DNA of 64,000 nt, from contig DMSQ01000080.1 of assembly GCA_003457135.1 (NCBI GenBank), positions 1 to 64,000 of the forward strand. The letters are read 5' to 3'. This stretch comes from Prolixibacteraceae bacterium (GTDB taxonomy: Bacteria; Bacteroidota; Bacteroidia; Bacteroidales; Prolixibacteraceae). Below, piece after piece: positions 18,114-26,867 of this stretch; the first letter of the stretch is position 1; each line of letters opens with the position of its first letter. The position numbers were made by a program, and so were the translations under genes. The notes below the pieces were generated by a model, which was not told the DNA's origin, did not search any database, and saw nothing but the letters and a program-made list of their open reading frames with translations.

Positions 18114-18350
18114 TGATAACGGGGTGATATACAGATATAAAGTTAGGGAATAAAAAGGAAAATCCAACCCATTACAAACAAAATGTACAGGATAAAATCA
18201 AACCGAAAAATTTAATATGGATTTCAAATACATCCGGAAATGGGTTCCCGGATTTGAAACTTCTGCATACCCAAAACCCAGGATTGAACCTGCATTTGCA
18301 AGGAATAGGGCGATTGAAACATATAAGAAGGCGCTAAGGTAGTATGCCAG

Positions 18351-18358
18351 TATTTTTG
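18351..18358 (+). promoter_or_regulatory. Bacteroidota-type -7 promoter element
   Basis: TATTTTTG matches TAnnTTTG and lies 25 bases before the MNT start at 18384. A start at 18366 would fall at the transcription start itself, favouring 18384. No -33 TTTG is seen. Confidence 0.35.
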
Positions 18359-18383
18359 TATATTCGTGCAAAATATTGAAACA

Positions 18384-18701
18384 ATGAAGAAATCCAGAGA
18401 AGAAATTCTGAAGGCTATAAAAAAGACACTAAAATCCATATCTCCAGAGGCACGTGTAATACTGTTTGGTTCTCAGGCCAGAGGGAACGCAAATCCTGAT
18501 TCGGACTGGGATATTTTGGTTATTTTAGATAAGCCAAAAATAGAATCCTCTGATTTTGACAATATCTCATTTCCCTTATATGAACTTGGATGGAATATTG
18601 GTGAGCATTTTTCCGCAAAGCTTTATACCAGGTCTGATTGGCAGAAACGAAGCTTTACTCCATTCTATAAAAACGTTGAAAAGGAGGGAATCCTGATATG
18701 A
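18384..18701 (+). CDS. mntA: MNT-type minimal nucleotidyltransferase (antitoxin of a HEPN/MNT pair)
   Basis: The 105-residue protein has the minimal nucleotidyltransferase signature FGSQARGNANPDSDWDILV, that is GS-x-A-R-G followed by the D-x-D metal pair. A hydrophobic strand and a basic C-terminal part complete the fold. In characterised pairs the MNT protein neutralises the HEPN toxin by AMPylating it. The stop codon overlaps the HEPN start in ATGA (18698-18701), so the two are translationally coupled. Start 18384 (MKKSREEIL) is preferred over 18366 because of the promoter-like element at 18351. Both D residues are present, so it should be active. Confidence 0.88.
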   Translation: MKKSREEILKAIKKTLKSISPEARVILFGSQARGNANPDSDWDILVILDKPKIESSDFDNISFPLYELGWNIGEHFSAKLYTRSDWQKRSFTPFYKNVEKEGILI

Positions 18702-19099
18702 GTTTAACTTCGGATGAACGGGAAGCAATTGTTACCTTCAGGGTACAAAAAGCTAAAGATACCTTTGCAGAAGCTGAAGGGATTGCTACACTTAGTTATT
18801 GGAATGCGGTTATCAACAGATTGTATTACGCTTGTTTTTACATGACGAGTGCTCTTTTAATTCAGAATAATTACTCAGCACAAACCCATAGCGGCGTAAT
18901 TCGATTGTTTGGATTACATTTTGTAAAAACGGGTATTATTTCGAAAGAGGCTGGAAAATTGTACTCCAAACTTTTTGAACTGCGACAAACTGGCGATTAT
19001 GACGATTTATTCAATCTGACAGAAGATGATGTAAAACCAATGATTCCGTTGGCACATAACTTCATGAATGAATTACAAACCTTAATTTCTGCTCAATAA
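18698..19099 (+). CDS. hepT: HEPN-domain protein (putative toxin partner of MNT)
   Basis: The 133-residue all-helical protein starts within the MNT stop codon (ATGA). It shows the HEPN pattern AKDTFAEAEGIATLSYWNAVINRLYYACFYM, shown here by the cores NAVINRLYYACFY, AQTHSGVIRLF and LYSKLFELRQTGDYDD. The canonical R-x4-6-H ribonuclease motif of HepT is not seen; R-x-x-G-D-Y-D-D is found instead, a form common to the subgroup with sulfonamide-like helices. RNase activity is therefore uncertain. The gene order (MNT then HEPN) and overlap fit a toxin-antitoxin or abortive-infection module. About 120 bases downstream begin the tail of an unrelated gene on the other strand. Confidence 0.85.
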   Translation: MSLTSDEREAIVTFRVQKAKDTFAEAEGIATLSYWNAVINRLYYACFYMTSALLIQNNYSAQTHSGVIRLFGLHFVKTGIISKEAGKLYSKLFELRQTGDYDDLFNLTEDDVKPMIPLAHNFMNELQTLISAQ

Positions 19100-19180
19100 A
19101 ATTGTTTTTTATTTTGCGTTTTGGTTTTCTGACAGCCATGAAAAACCTCAAAAAATCCAACAGCATCAGTTATACAAACA

Positions 19181-19213
19181 GGGATTCCATCCCCCGAAAA
19201 GAGGATGAAACCC
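19181..19213. repeat. Dispersed hairpin repeat (GGATTCCATCC), copy 2
   Basis: GGGATTCCATCC at 19181-19192 faces GGATGAAACCC at 19203-19213, an imperfect stem around a short A-rich loop. It is just downstream of the truncated T9SS repeat-protein gene on the minus strand. A nearby GCGTTTTGGTT also occurs beside copy 1. Confidence 0.45.
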
Positions 19214-19226
19214 TTTTCTGAACACC

Positions 19227-20168
19227 TTACTGAACCACCAGTTTTTTACTCTCAATTCCCTTATTCGTCTGTATTTTAACCAGGTAAAGCCCTTTTGCCA
19301 GAGCGCTTACATCCATCTCAATCAGGTTCTGGCTTTGGAATTTTTCCTGCTTTATGAGTGTTCCATTCATATTGAAAATACAAATTGTAGTTTCTCCCTG
19401 CAGGTTGCTGTTGGTTTCAATGCTGATGTTATTGGTTGCGGGGTTGGGGTAAACTGAAAGGTTGGAAATTGGTGAGTTTGGGATTGAGTTTGTGGATTTG
19501 TCAGAATAATACCAGGTTGTCTTGTCAATACCAACCCACTGACTAGTGGTTTTGTCCCAGGAGTAAGATGCTTCCAGAGTTTTGTTGCCATTAGCATTGT
19601 ATGCGTTTTCCGTCCACGATTTACCTTCACCAACCCACTGACTAGTGGTTTTGTCCCAAGAGTAAAATAGTCCCAAAGTCTTGTTGTTGTTGGCATCGTA
19701 GGAGTATTCATTTTTACCACCAACAACCCATTGACTAGTAGTATTGTCCCAATTGTAAAAAAATTCTTGAGTCATGTTGCTGTTGGCATCGTAGGAGTAT
19801 TCAATTTTACCACCAACAAGCCACTTGCTAGTGGTTTTGTCCCAATAATTGTAACCAATTAACAGAGTCATGTTGCTGTTGGTATCGAATGAGACTTCAT
19901 ATTTACCATCAACAACCCACTGGCTAGCGGTTTTGTCCCAATCGTAATAAATAAACAAAGTCCTGTTGCTGTTGGTATCGTAGGAGTATTCAGTTTTTCT
20001 ATCAACAACCCACTGGCTAGTGGTTTTGTCCCAAATGTAATCAATTTCCAAAGTCTTGTTGTTGTTGGCATCGAATGAGTTTTCATATTTACTCGAACCA
20101 ACCCACTGACTAGTGGATTGGTCCCAGTAGTAAGATACTTCCAAAGTCCTGTTGTTGTTGGTATCGTA
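19227..20168 (-). pseudogene. T9SS type A repeat protein, 5'-truncated at a junction
   Basis: The readable protein consists of about eight ~29-30 residue repeats with the core WDKTTSQWV and YSYDANSNKTL, followed by a type A T9SS sorting domain (YPNPATNNISIE...GLYLVKIQTNKGIESKKLVVQ). The ATG at 20144 lies inside a repeat unit and there is no signal peptide, so it is not the native start. The repeat DNA matches its neighbours through GTATCGTA (20161-20168) and then stops abruptly where xylanase sequence of the other strand begins. The gene has lost its promoter, signal peptide and first repeats. Its sorting domain is nearly identical to that of the YCF48-like gene. The intact relative is probably a YD-like extracellular repeat protein. 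Confidence 0.8.
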
Positions 20169-20853
20169 TGCCGATTATGTTGAAAAATCACTTCAATGGG
20201 CGCATGCTGCCAACCCTGAAGCAACACTTCTGATCAACGAATACAATTCAATTCCCAAAGTTTCAGTCAGGAGCCGTTATGCCCGGCTGATGAAAGAACT
20301 CCAAAAACGGAATGCACCGCTTTCAGGAATTGGAATTCAGGCGCATGAACCCCGTGAAGCATGGTTCTCACCCGAAGATCTTTGGAAAACCTACGATCTG
20401 TATTACGGGATGGGATTCCCGATTCACATTACCGAACTGATGCCGCAATCGTCGGGAAAAGAAATTACAGGTGGCTGGCGTACAGGAAAATGGACTGAAG
20501 CAGCACAAGCCGAGTTTGCTGATCAGTTTTTCCGTCTGAGTTTTGGCCATCCCGGATTGGCTTCAATCAACTGGTGGGGTTTTTCGGAGCGCGATATCTG
20601 GCTCCCAGGCGGTGGTTTAGTTGACAAGGAATATAATCCAAAACCGGTTTACGATGCGCTTGACAAGCTGATTAACAAAACCTGGAAAACAAATTTGATC
20701 GCCCAAACCGGTAAAGACGGAAAAATTCAGTTCAACGGTTTTTTTGGCGATTATGATATTAAACTGACCACCGTGGATGGCAAGGTTCATGTGTTTCAGT
20801 TTCATGTTGGCAAAGACGAAACCAACAGCAAGGTTTTTACTGTTAATGATTAA
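20166..20853 (+). pseudogene. GH10 endo-1,4-beta-xylanase, C-terminal fragment
   Basis: After the junction the plus strand encodes ~229 residues of a GH10 domain: ANPEATLLINEYN, GIGIQAHEP, GMGFPIHITELMPQ (the nucleophile Glu at 20434-20436), SINWWGFSERDIWLPGGGL. A C-terminal beta-sandwich follows (KDGKIQFNGFFGDYDIKL). The N-terminal half of the barrel, including the acid/base Glu in the W-x-V-V-N-E block, and the signal peptide are absent. The ATG at 20152 lies in the foreign repeat DNA and is not a native start. It cannot be a working xylanase. The truncation coincides exactly with that of the opposite-strand repeat gene, which suggests one deletion across a divergent pair or an assembly join. 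Confidence 0.87.
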
Positions 20854-21012
20854 TGGTGAAAACATTTCAGGAGAAGTTTAAACGCCTGGATATTACTGAT
20901 TTTTCAAAATGAATCACAGGTTTTGATTCTTAAAGTGATAGCTTTGGATTTTTCAATTATTCTTTCATTCAGAAATCTCTATATTTAAGGCAAATTAATA
21001 ATCCAGACAACC

Positions 21013-22434
21013 ATGCCTCTACTCATTGTCGGAATCGGAATCCTGATTCTTCTCGTACTCATCAGCAAATTCAAGATTAACGCCTTTCTGGCGCTGCTCA
21101 TCACTTCCTTTGCAGTAGGTTTGCTTAGCAGCATGAATCCAATGGATATCCTCGATTCCATTTTGAAAGGTGTTGGCGACACCATGGGGAAAATCGTACT
21201 GATCCTGGCTTTTGGCGCTATGCTCGGAAAAATTCTGGAGGAAAGCGGCGCTGCCCACACTATTACATTCCGTATGACTGAATTCATGGGTTTGAAAAAC
21301 ATTCAGTATGCCTTGCTGATAACCGGGTTCCTGGTTGGCTTGCCCATGATGTACAATGCCAGTTTTCTGGTTCTGATACCCTTGATCTTCACCTTTGCCT
21401 CAACCACCAAATTGCCAACTATCTGGCTGGCTTTACCGCTGCTTTCGGCTTTGTCGGTGGCACATTGTTTTTTACCGCCCCATCCGGCGCCAACTTACGT
21501 ATCGTTTATATACGAGGCTGATGTGAATAAAGTGTTGCTGTACGGCCTGATCCCAATGATTCCGGCATGTTTGATCGGTGGGGTTTGGTTGTCGAGGTTT
21601 TTTAAAAAAATAAGAGTGACACCGCCTGAAGGACTTTTTACTGAAAGGAAGTTCGAAAAAAGCGAACTCCCGGGATTGGGAATCAGCATCCTTTGTGCCA
21701 TTACCCCGATTATCCTGATGTTACTTGGCGCTGTGGCCGATTTGTCGTTTGGCCCGCCACCTGCGAAAACAGAACTTTCCAAAATGGGCATTGAAAATAT
21801 CACCGGATTTTATCAGCATATTTTTACTGAAAAGGGTTTTAGTCCTGAATTGGTGAATATTTACTCCGGGATACTGACCTTTTTTAAATTCATGAGCGAT
21901 GCCAATATGGCCCTGTTCATGGCTGTAATGGTGGCTATCCTTACACTTGGACTGCGAAAAGGCAGAAAAATGGATGATGTGATGAACAGTTCGGCCAAAT
22001 CAATCGGCGCCATCTCGATGATCGTCCTGATTATTGCCGGAGGAGGCGCATTCTCACAAGTATTAAAAGACAGCCATGTCATCGAGTACATCCGTTCGAT
22101 TTCGGATAACATCCACATGAACCCTTTACTTATGGCCTTCCTGATCGCATCTGTTTTCAGGCTGGCGGTTGGTTCGGCTACGGTTGCTACCCTCACTACA
22201 GCTCCCATCATGCTGCCACTAGCCCAGCAGGCCGGCGCTTCGCCCGAATTGATGGTACTGGCAACCGGCGCCGGAAGTGTGATGTGGTCGCATTTCAACG
22301 ACTCCGGGTTCTGGATGTTCAAGGAATATTTTGGTCTGAGCGTGAAACAAACCTTTCAGACCTGGACGATTATGGAGTCAACCGTTGGGATTGTTGGGAT
22401 AATCACTGTTCTGATTATGAGCGTATTTATGTAG
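21013..22434 (+). CDS. GntP-family gluconate/H+ symporter-like permease
   Basis: The 473-residue protein is almost entirely hydrophobic, with about twelve to fourteen membrane segments. It shows GntP-family blocks: DILDSILKGVGDTMGKIVLILAFGAMLGKILEESGAA (core GAMLGKILEESGAA), GFLVGLPMMYN, HCFLPPHPAPT, GGGAFSQVLKDS and GSATVATLTTAPIM. Family members import gluconate, other sugar acids or related hydroxy acids with protons. The substrate cannot be set from sequence. The gene stands before a TIM-barrel sugar isomerase-like gene (243 bases apart, with hairpin repeats between). A xylanase fragment lies upstream, which suits uptake of an aldonic or uronic acid. Confidence 0.92.
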   Translation: MPLLIVGIGILILLVLISKFKINAFLALLITSFAVGLLSSMNPMDILDSILKGVGDTMGKIVLILAFGAMLGKILEESGAAHTITFRMTEFMGLKNIQYALLITGFLVGLPMMYNASFLVLIPLIFTFASTTKLPTIWLALPLLSALSVAHCFLPPHPAPTYVSFIYEADVNKVLLYGLIPMIPACLIGGVWLSRFFKKIRVTPPEGLFTERKFEKSELPGLGISILCAITPIILMLLGAVADLSFGPPPAKTELSKMGIENITGFYQHIFTEKGFSPELVNIYSGILTFFKFMSDANMALFMAVMVAILTLGLRKGRKMDDVMNSSAKSIGAISMIVLIIAGGGAFSQVLKDSHVIEYIRSISDNIHMNPLLMAFLIASVFRLAVGSATVATLTTAPIMLPLAQQAGASPELMVLATGAGSVMWSHFNDSGFWMFKEYFGLSVKQTFQTWTIMESTVGIVGIITVLIMSVFM

Positions 22435-22484
22435 ATTGAATATCCGGTTATTTTCTTAAACAGATAAATATTGAGCTTTTATTC

Positions 22485-22610
22485 TTTGCCGTTGACTTCA
22501 GTCAACGGATAAAATGAAAATAATGGACATGGGCTTTAGCCCAATTTTGATGTGGCTAAAGCCATTAGCTTCGATTACCAATCTGTCCGTCAGCTAAAGC
22601 TGACGGCAAA
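22485..22610. repeat. REP-like hairpin cluster, copy 1
   Basis: Outer arms TTTGCCG (22485-22491) and CGGCAAA (22604-22610) enclose several palindromes: CCGTTGAC-TTCA-GTCAACGG (22489-22508), GGGCTTTAGCCC (22531-22542), GGCTAAAGCC (22554-22563) and CCGTCAGCT-AA-AGCTGACGG (22587-22606). Similar clusters occur at 47202-47298 and 59835-59959. Confidence 0.8.
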
Positions 22611-22676
22611 TGATAACATAGATAAACAAACGGATACTCATCTTGTACTATCACTTTTTTCAAAAAACTAAACCCA

Positions 22677-23573
22677 ATGAAACGAATTTCTTTTCCCTTT
22701 CTCCTTTTCTTTCTTTTTCCTTTTCTCCTGACATTGCAATTGCATGGCAAACCGTACGAAAAACTTCCGGCAAAACTCAGGACCAGCCTGAATGCCTATT
22801 CGTTCAATGGTCCGTTGATGAAAGGCGAAATGAACCTGGATCAGCTACTCGAATTCTGTGCTGCCAACCAAATTGATGCAGTTGACATTACAGCCTATTA
22901 TTTCCCTGGATATCCTGAAGTTCCATCGGATGAATACCTGTATCACATCAAACAAAAGGCTTTTTTGCTTGGTTTGGAAATCAGCGGAACCGGCGTGCGT
23001 AACGATTTCTCCGATCCTGATCCGGCGAAGCGAAAAGCCAGTGTGGAGTTGGTAAAAAAATGGATTATTGCTGCCGAAAAACTTGGAGCCCCAGTCATCC
23101 GGGTATTCTCGGGAACGGCTGATGTGAAAGATCTTCCACGTGAAAAAGTAGTTGATTACATGGTAGCTAATCTGAAGGAATGCGTTGAATTCGGGAAATC
23201 ACATGGGGTAGTGGTGGGAATCCAAAACCACAACGATTTTATCAAAACTGCCGATCAGGCTGTCGAGATTATCAAACGGGTAAACTCCGACTGGTTTGGC
23301 TTAATCCTCGATGTGGGCAGTTACCGCACAGGCGATCCATACGAAGAAATCGCCAGGTCTATTCCTTACACCGTAAACTGGCAGCTTAAAGAAAACCTGT
23401 TTGTGAATGGCGTTGAGCAGAAAACCGATCTGGACCGGATCATGAAAATCATTCAGGAGAAAGGCTACCGGGGCTATATTCCCTTGGAAACACTTGGAGA
23501 AGGCGACCCGAAAGTGAAAGTTCCGTTGTTTTTGAAAGAGATCAGAGAAGCCATGCAAAAGATCGGTGAATGA
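22677..23573 (+). CDS. Secreted TIM-barrel sugar phosphate isomerase/epimerase-like protein
   Basis: The 298-residue protein has a very hydrophobic signal peptide (MKRISFPFLLFFLFPFLL, ending near LHGKP). An AP-endonuclease-2-type (xylose isomerase-like) TIM barrel follows: LLEFCAANQIDAVDI, GTGVRNDFSDPD, VIRVFSGTA, VVVGIQNHNDF (metal-ligand-type residues), GLILDVGSYR, VNWQLKENLF, GYRGYIPLETLGEGD (closing Glu). Isomerases, epimerases and lyases of this fold act on sugars with a divalent metal. Export points to a periplasmic substrate such as a keto-sugar or glycoside. It is of normal length. The neighbours are a GntP permease and two GH53 galactanases. Confidence 0.87.
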   Translation: MKRISFPFLLFFLFPFLLTLQLHGKPYEKLPAKLRTSLNAYSFNGPLMKGEMNLDQLLEFCAANQIDAVDITAYYFPGYPEVPSDEYLYHIKQKAFLLGLEISGTGVRNDFSDPDPAKRKASVELVKKWIIAAEKLGAPVIRVFSGTADVKDLPREKVVDYMVANLKECVEFGKSHGVVVGIQNHNDFIKTADQAVEIIKRVNSDWFGLILDVGSYRTGDPYEEIARSIPYTVNWQLKENLFVNGVEQKTDLDRIMKIIQEKGYRGYIPLETLGEGDPKVKVPLFLKEIREAMQKIGE

Positions 23574-23723
23574 GTTGGTATTAATTATATGCCAGAATGA
23601 AGGGCTCATTGTTTATTTAAATCCGATGAAGCTTTCTGATCCGAAGTTTTACCCAATAAAAACTCAGCCGGAAGATAAAGTCGTTTACTCCAGGTCACTT
23701 CGTTATGTTCTTCTTTTTGAACA

Positions 23724-23801
23724 ACTGACGGGGTGATTCCTAATAAAGGTCAACACGAAAGAGCAACCAGATAACAACGATGAAGAAGTCACCCCGTCAG
23801 T
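23724..23801. repeat. MITE-like inverted-repeat element, copy 1
   Basis: The terminal arms ACTGACGGGGTGA and TCACCCCGTCAGT are perfect inverted repeats, with AGTCACC extending the right end. The total length is 78 bases and the core is unrelated in detail to the other copies. It lies in the ~300-base gap between the isomerase-like gene and the first GH53 gene. The rest of that gap shows no gene. Confidence 0.8.
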
Positions 23802-23855
23802 AACATTAATGAAGATTGTATAGTTCAACAGTTCAATCCAGATTCTTTTAATCGT

Positions 23856-23863
23856 TACTTTTG
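23856..23863 (+). promoter_or_regulatory. Bacteroidota-type -7 promoter element of the GH53 operon
   Basis: TACTTTTG fits TAnnTTTG and is 16 bases before the ATG at 23880, implying a very short leader. It favours 23880 over 23874 as the start. Confidence 0.4.
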
Positions 23864-23879
23864 TAAAAAATGCATGACA

Positions 23880-25097
23880 ATGAAAGCCCAATTTATGTTT
23901 CTTATCCTTCTGTTTTTAAGTCTTGCGTGTGCCGATAAAAAACAACCGTATGAAGAATATCCCATTCCTGAAGAAAAACCTAAATATCACCTGTTTACGT
24001 CCGATGAATTTGCGATGGGAGTTGATCTTTCGTATGTCAACCAGATTGAAGATCATGGTGGCGTTTACCGCGATTCGTCAAAGGTGCGCGATCCGTTCCG
24101 GATTATGAAAGTTCATGGTGCGAATATGGTCCGTGTCCGGCTGTGGCATAATCCGGTATGGGTTCGAACGGCCTATAACAATCAGCAAAAACCATTGTAC
24201 AGCGGGCTTGCCGATGTCATAAAAAGCATTCAGCGGGCCAAAGCGTTGGGGCTGGCGGTCAATCTCGATATTCATTACTCCGATTCATGGGCCGATCCAG
24301 GCAAACAGAAACCCCCTGTTGCCTGGGAAAGTATTACCAGCTTGCAGGTATTGAAAGATTCGGTTTACAACTATACTTTTTCGGTTTTGAGCAAACTGAA
24401 CAAACAGGGTTTGATGCCCGAAATGGTTCAGATTGGAAATGAAACCAATTGTGGGCTGATGATGACCGGCACCAAAACCGGATTCCCCAATCTGGATGGT
24501 TGCAACAATCGTTGGCAGGAACTGGGTTCTGTGTTAAACAGCGGTATAAAAGCGGTGCGCGATGTGGCTGTAAACTCGATGGTTAAAACTAAAGTAGCGC
24601 TTCATGTGGCCGATCCAAAAAATGTATATTGGTGGTTTGAGCAGATCACCACTTCCGGAGCTGTAACCGATTATGATATTATCGGGATGTCGTACTATCC
24701 GCTCTGGCATACCACAGTTTCATTTGCCAATTTTCCGGCTTTGGTGACTAAACTGAAAAATGACTTCCAAAAGAAAGTGATGATCGTGGAAACTGCCTAT
24801 CCATGGACATCGGAATTTGCAGATTCCTATAACAACCAGTTTGGAAGCCAGCCTCCTTTGTCAGGATATCCGTTTACCAAAGAAGGACAGTGTAAATTTT
24901 TGATTGATCTGTGCCAGAATACGATATCAGCCGGGGGAAGCGGAGTCATATACTGGGAACCCGCCTGGATCAGTTCGCAATTGAAAGACTTGTGGGGAAC
25001 CGGCTCGTCATGGGAGAACGCAACATTTTTCGATTTCACCGGAAATGTAATTCCATCCATTGATTATATGCGTTACAATTATACTATTCCAAAGTAA
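23880..25097 (+). CDS. GH53 arabinogalactan endo-1,4-beta-galactanase (lipoprotein)
   Basis: The 405-residue protein has a lipoprotein signal (MKAQFMFLILLFLSLAC, lipobox LSLAC). The GH53 barrel is recognised by FAMGVDLSYVNQIEDHGG, NMVRVRLWHNPV, LDIHYSDSWADPGKQ, and two catalytic glutamates. Glu188 (IGNETN) is the acid/base and Glu304 (MIVETAYPW) is the nucleophile. It should cut beta-1,4-galactan side chains of pectin at the cell surface or periplasm. A second GH53 gene follows after 15 bases, so they form an operon. Starts at 23874 and 23880 are both possible. An intact Cys lipobox supports anchoring in a membrane leaflet. Confidence 0.92.
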   Translation: MKAQFMFLILLFLSLACADKKQPYEEYPIPEEKPKYHLFTSDEFAMGVDLSYVNQIEDHGGVYRDSSKVRDPFRIMKVHGANMVRVRLWHNPVWVRTAYNNQQKPLYSGLADVIKSIQRAKALGLAVNLDIHYSDSWADPGKQKPPVAWESITSLQVLKDSVYNYTFSVLSKLNKQGLMPEMVQIGNETNCGLMMTGTKTGFPNLDGCNNRWQELGSVLNSGIKAVRDVAVNSMVKTKVALHVADPKNVYWWFEQITTSGAVTDYDIIGMSYYPLWHTTVSFANFPALVTKLKNDFQKKVMIVETAYPWTSEFADSYNNQFGSQPPLSGYPFTKEGQCKFLIDLCQNTISAGGSGVIYWEPAWISSQLKDLWGTGSSWENATFFDFTGNVIPSIDYMRYNYTIPK

Positions 25098-25112
25098 TTA
25101 AAATCAACCCTA

Positions 25113-26162
25113 ATGAAAACTTCAGCAAACAGAATAATTGCTTTATTCCTTTCAGTCCTCCTGATTTCAGGATGCAGCAAGGAAGGGACTTCCCAAAACA
25201 TGCAACCAACTGTTTTTGCAAAAGGGGCCGACATCAGTTGGCTGCCTCAAATGGAAGTCACCGGATATCAATTTTTAAACGACAATGGTGATAAAGAAGA
25301 TTGCTTCAAAATATTGAAGGATCACGGAATTAATTCCATCCGGTTAAGAGTGTTTGTTAATCCTTCGGACGATAAGGCAAGTGGCCATTGCAGCAGGGAT
25401 GAAACAGTTGCCATGGCCGTGCGTGCCCAAAAATGGGGAATGAGGGTGATGATTGACTTCCATTACAGCGACAGTTGGGCCGATCCTGGCAAACAACGGA
25501 AACCGAAAGCATGGGAAGGCCACGATTTCCCGACCTTGCTGAACGACTTGTACCATTATACTTTTGATGTGATGACCGCACTTAAAACTGCCGGAGTTAT
25601 ATCCGAATGGGTTCAGGTTGGAAACGAAACTGTTGGAGGCATGATCTATCCGGAAGGAAGTACTTCAAACTGGCCACAGTTGGCTCAACTGATCAACAAA
25701 GGTTATGAAGCCATAAAGGCGGTGAGCCCTCAGTCAAAAGTTATTCTCCATGTTGATCAGGGAAATAACAGTGGGCGTTTTCGTTGGTGGTTCGATGCTG
25801 CAAAGGTAAATGGTGCCAAATACGATGTAATCGGATTATCCTATTATCCTTTCTGGCTCGAAGGAAAACCTGATTATACCTTATCTATTGACGATCTAGG
25901 GGCAAATCTGAAAGACATGGCTTCGCGGTACGGTAAAGAAGTGATGGTGGTTGAAGTGGGAGGCGAAGATTTCAAAGTACAAAACACTTACGATATGCTC
26001 GTTGCCGTTCAGAAAAAAGTAAAGGAAGTGCCTGAAGGAAGAGGCCTGGGAGTATTTTACTGGGAACCGGAAGGTGCCAGAAGCTGGAGCCGTTACGCCT
26101 TAAGCGCATGGGGCGACGATGGCAGGCCAACCAAAGCGCTGGATGCGTTTATCGAAGAATGA
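25113..26162 (+). CDS. GH53 arabinogalactan endo-1,4-beta-galactanase, second copy (lipoprotein)
   Basis: The 349-residue protein carries a lipobox (LISGCSKE) after MKTSANRIIALFLSVLL. The GH53 core is FAKGADISWLPQMEV, NSIRLRVFVNPSDD, IDFHYSDSWADPGKQ, with acid/base Glu172 (VGNETV) and nucleophile Glu281 (VVEVGGE). It is a diverged paralogue of the preceding gene and is shorter by about 55 residues, mainly in loops. The pair may differ in chain-length or branch preference. Its stop overlaps by 14 bases with the end of the opposite-strand nitroreductase, so the two converge without any terminator space. Confidence 0.92.
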   Translation: MKTSANRIIALFLSVLLISGCSKEGTSQNMQPTVFAKGADISWLPQMEVTGYQFLNDNGDKEDCFKILKDHGINSIRLRVFVNPSDDKASGHCSRDETVAMAVRAQKWGMRVMIDFHYSDSWADPGKQRKPKAWEGHDFPTLLNDLYHYTFDVMTALKTAGVISEWVQVGNETVGGMIYPEGSTSNWPQLAQLINKGYEAIKAVSPQSKVILHVDQGNNSGRFRWWFDAAKVNGAKYDVIGLSYYPFWLEGKPDYTLSIDDLGANLKDMASRYGKEVMVVEVGGEDFKVQNTYDMLVAVQKKVKEVPEGRGLGVFYWEPEGARSWSRYALSAWGDDGRPTKALDAFIEE

Positions 26163-26715
26163 TCTCATCCAACGCCCGTTTCGGAACATGATGTACCTGA
26201 TTTTCGTCGCGCCAGTATTTCACATCTCCGTTTTTCATTTCATCAAGAACAACTGTTTCTTTGGGTTTTCCCAGTGCTAAAACATGAAGAATTTCAAACC
26301 GATCGTCGAGTTGAAGAATTTCCCTTAGTTTGTTTCGGTTAACCGTGTGGATGATGCAACCTCCAAATCCGGCTTCAACAGCTCCCAGCAAAATACTTTG
26401 GGCGGCAATACCATCATCGCATAAATAATTACCTTCGATCTGCTTATCGTACAACATGATAATATATCCTGAAGGACGTTCGCCTTCCTCGGGCCCATTC
26501 CAGTTTGATAAATATCCGGCCCATGCCAGATGTTCAAAAATTTGAGCGTTGAACGATTTTTCAGTACTCAGAATATATTTCAAGGGTTGGGCGTTTCGTG
26601 CGGAAGCCGAATTGCGTGCCAGATCAACCCAATCGCGTAACTGGGATGGACTGATTTTTTCGGATTGATAAAAACGGCGATAACTGCGGTTTTTCAGGAT
26701 AAGTTCTTTAATCAT
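26149..26715 (-). CDS. Nitroreductase-family FMN oxidoreductase
   Basis: The 188-residue protein has the NTR fold: RSYRRFYQSEKI near the N-terminus, the FMN-binding stretch ARNSASARNAQPLKYI, then GIAAQSILLGAVEAGFGGCIIHT and VLALGKPKE. It should use NAD(P)H through FMN to reduce nitro compounds, quinones or similar. It is shorter than classical members but normal for this small subgroup. The upstream gap to the GDPD gene (minus strand) is ~150 bases and contains a MITE-like repeat. It is convergent with GH53-2. No specific pathway link is seen. Confidence 0.88.
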   Translation of the reverse strand: MIKELILKNRSYRRFYQSEKISPSQLRDWVDLARNSASARNAQPLKYILSTEKSFNAQIFEHLAWAGYLSNWNGPEEGERPSGYIIMLYDKQIEGNYLCDDGIAAQSILLGAVEAGFGGCIIHTVNRNKLREILQLDDRFEILHVLALGKPKETVVLDEMKNGDVKYWRDENQVHHVPKRALDEIILR

Positions 26716-26786
26716 GATCTTTCATTTTTATTTCAGAACAAAATTAAGCAAATGTATGGATAGAAATCAGCCGACAATATCTTGCT

Positions 26787-26867
26787 ACTGCCGGGGAGAC
26801 TCTCGATTTGCACTCTCTGGTTGGCCCAAATTTAATCTTTTGTTGAAAAAAAAGTCACCCCGTCAGT
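26787..26867. repeat. MITE-like inverted-repeat element, copy 2
   Basis: The left arm ACTGCCGGGGAGACT is degenerate compared with the right arm AAGTCACCCCGTCAGT, which is intact. The core begins CTCGATT as in copies 3 and 4. The right arm provides the stop codon of the GDPD gene (TGA on the minus strand at 26863-26865), so the element has inserted into, or trimmed, that gene's 3' end. Confidence 0.75.

Noticed and set aside
19227..20168. Regular ~90-base repeats as a CRISPR or satellite array
   Set aside because: They encode an in-frame WDKTTSQWV repeat protein ending in a T9SS domain.
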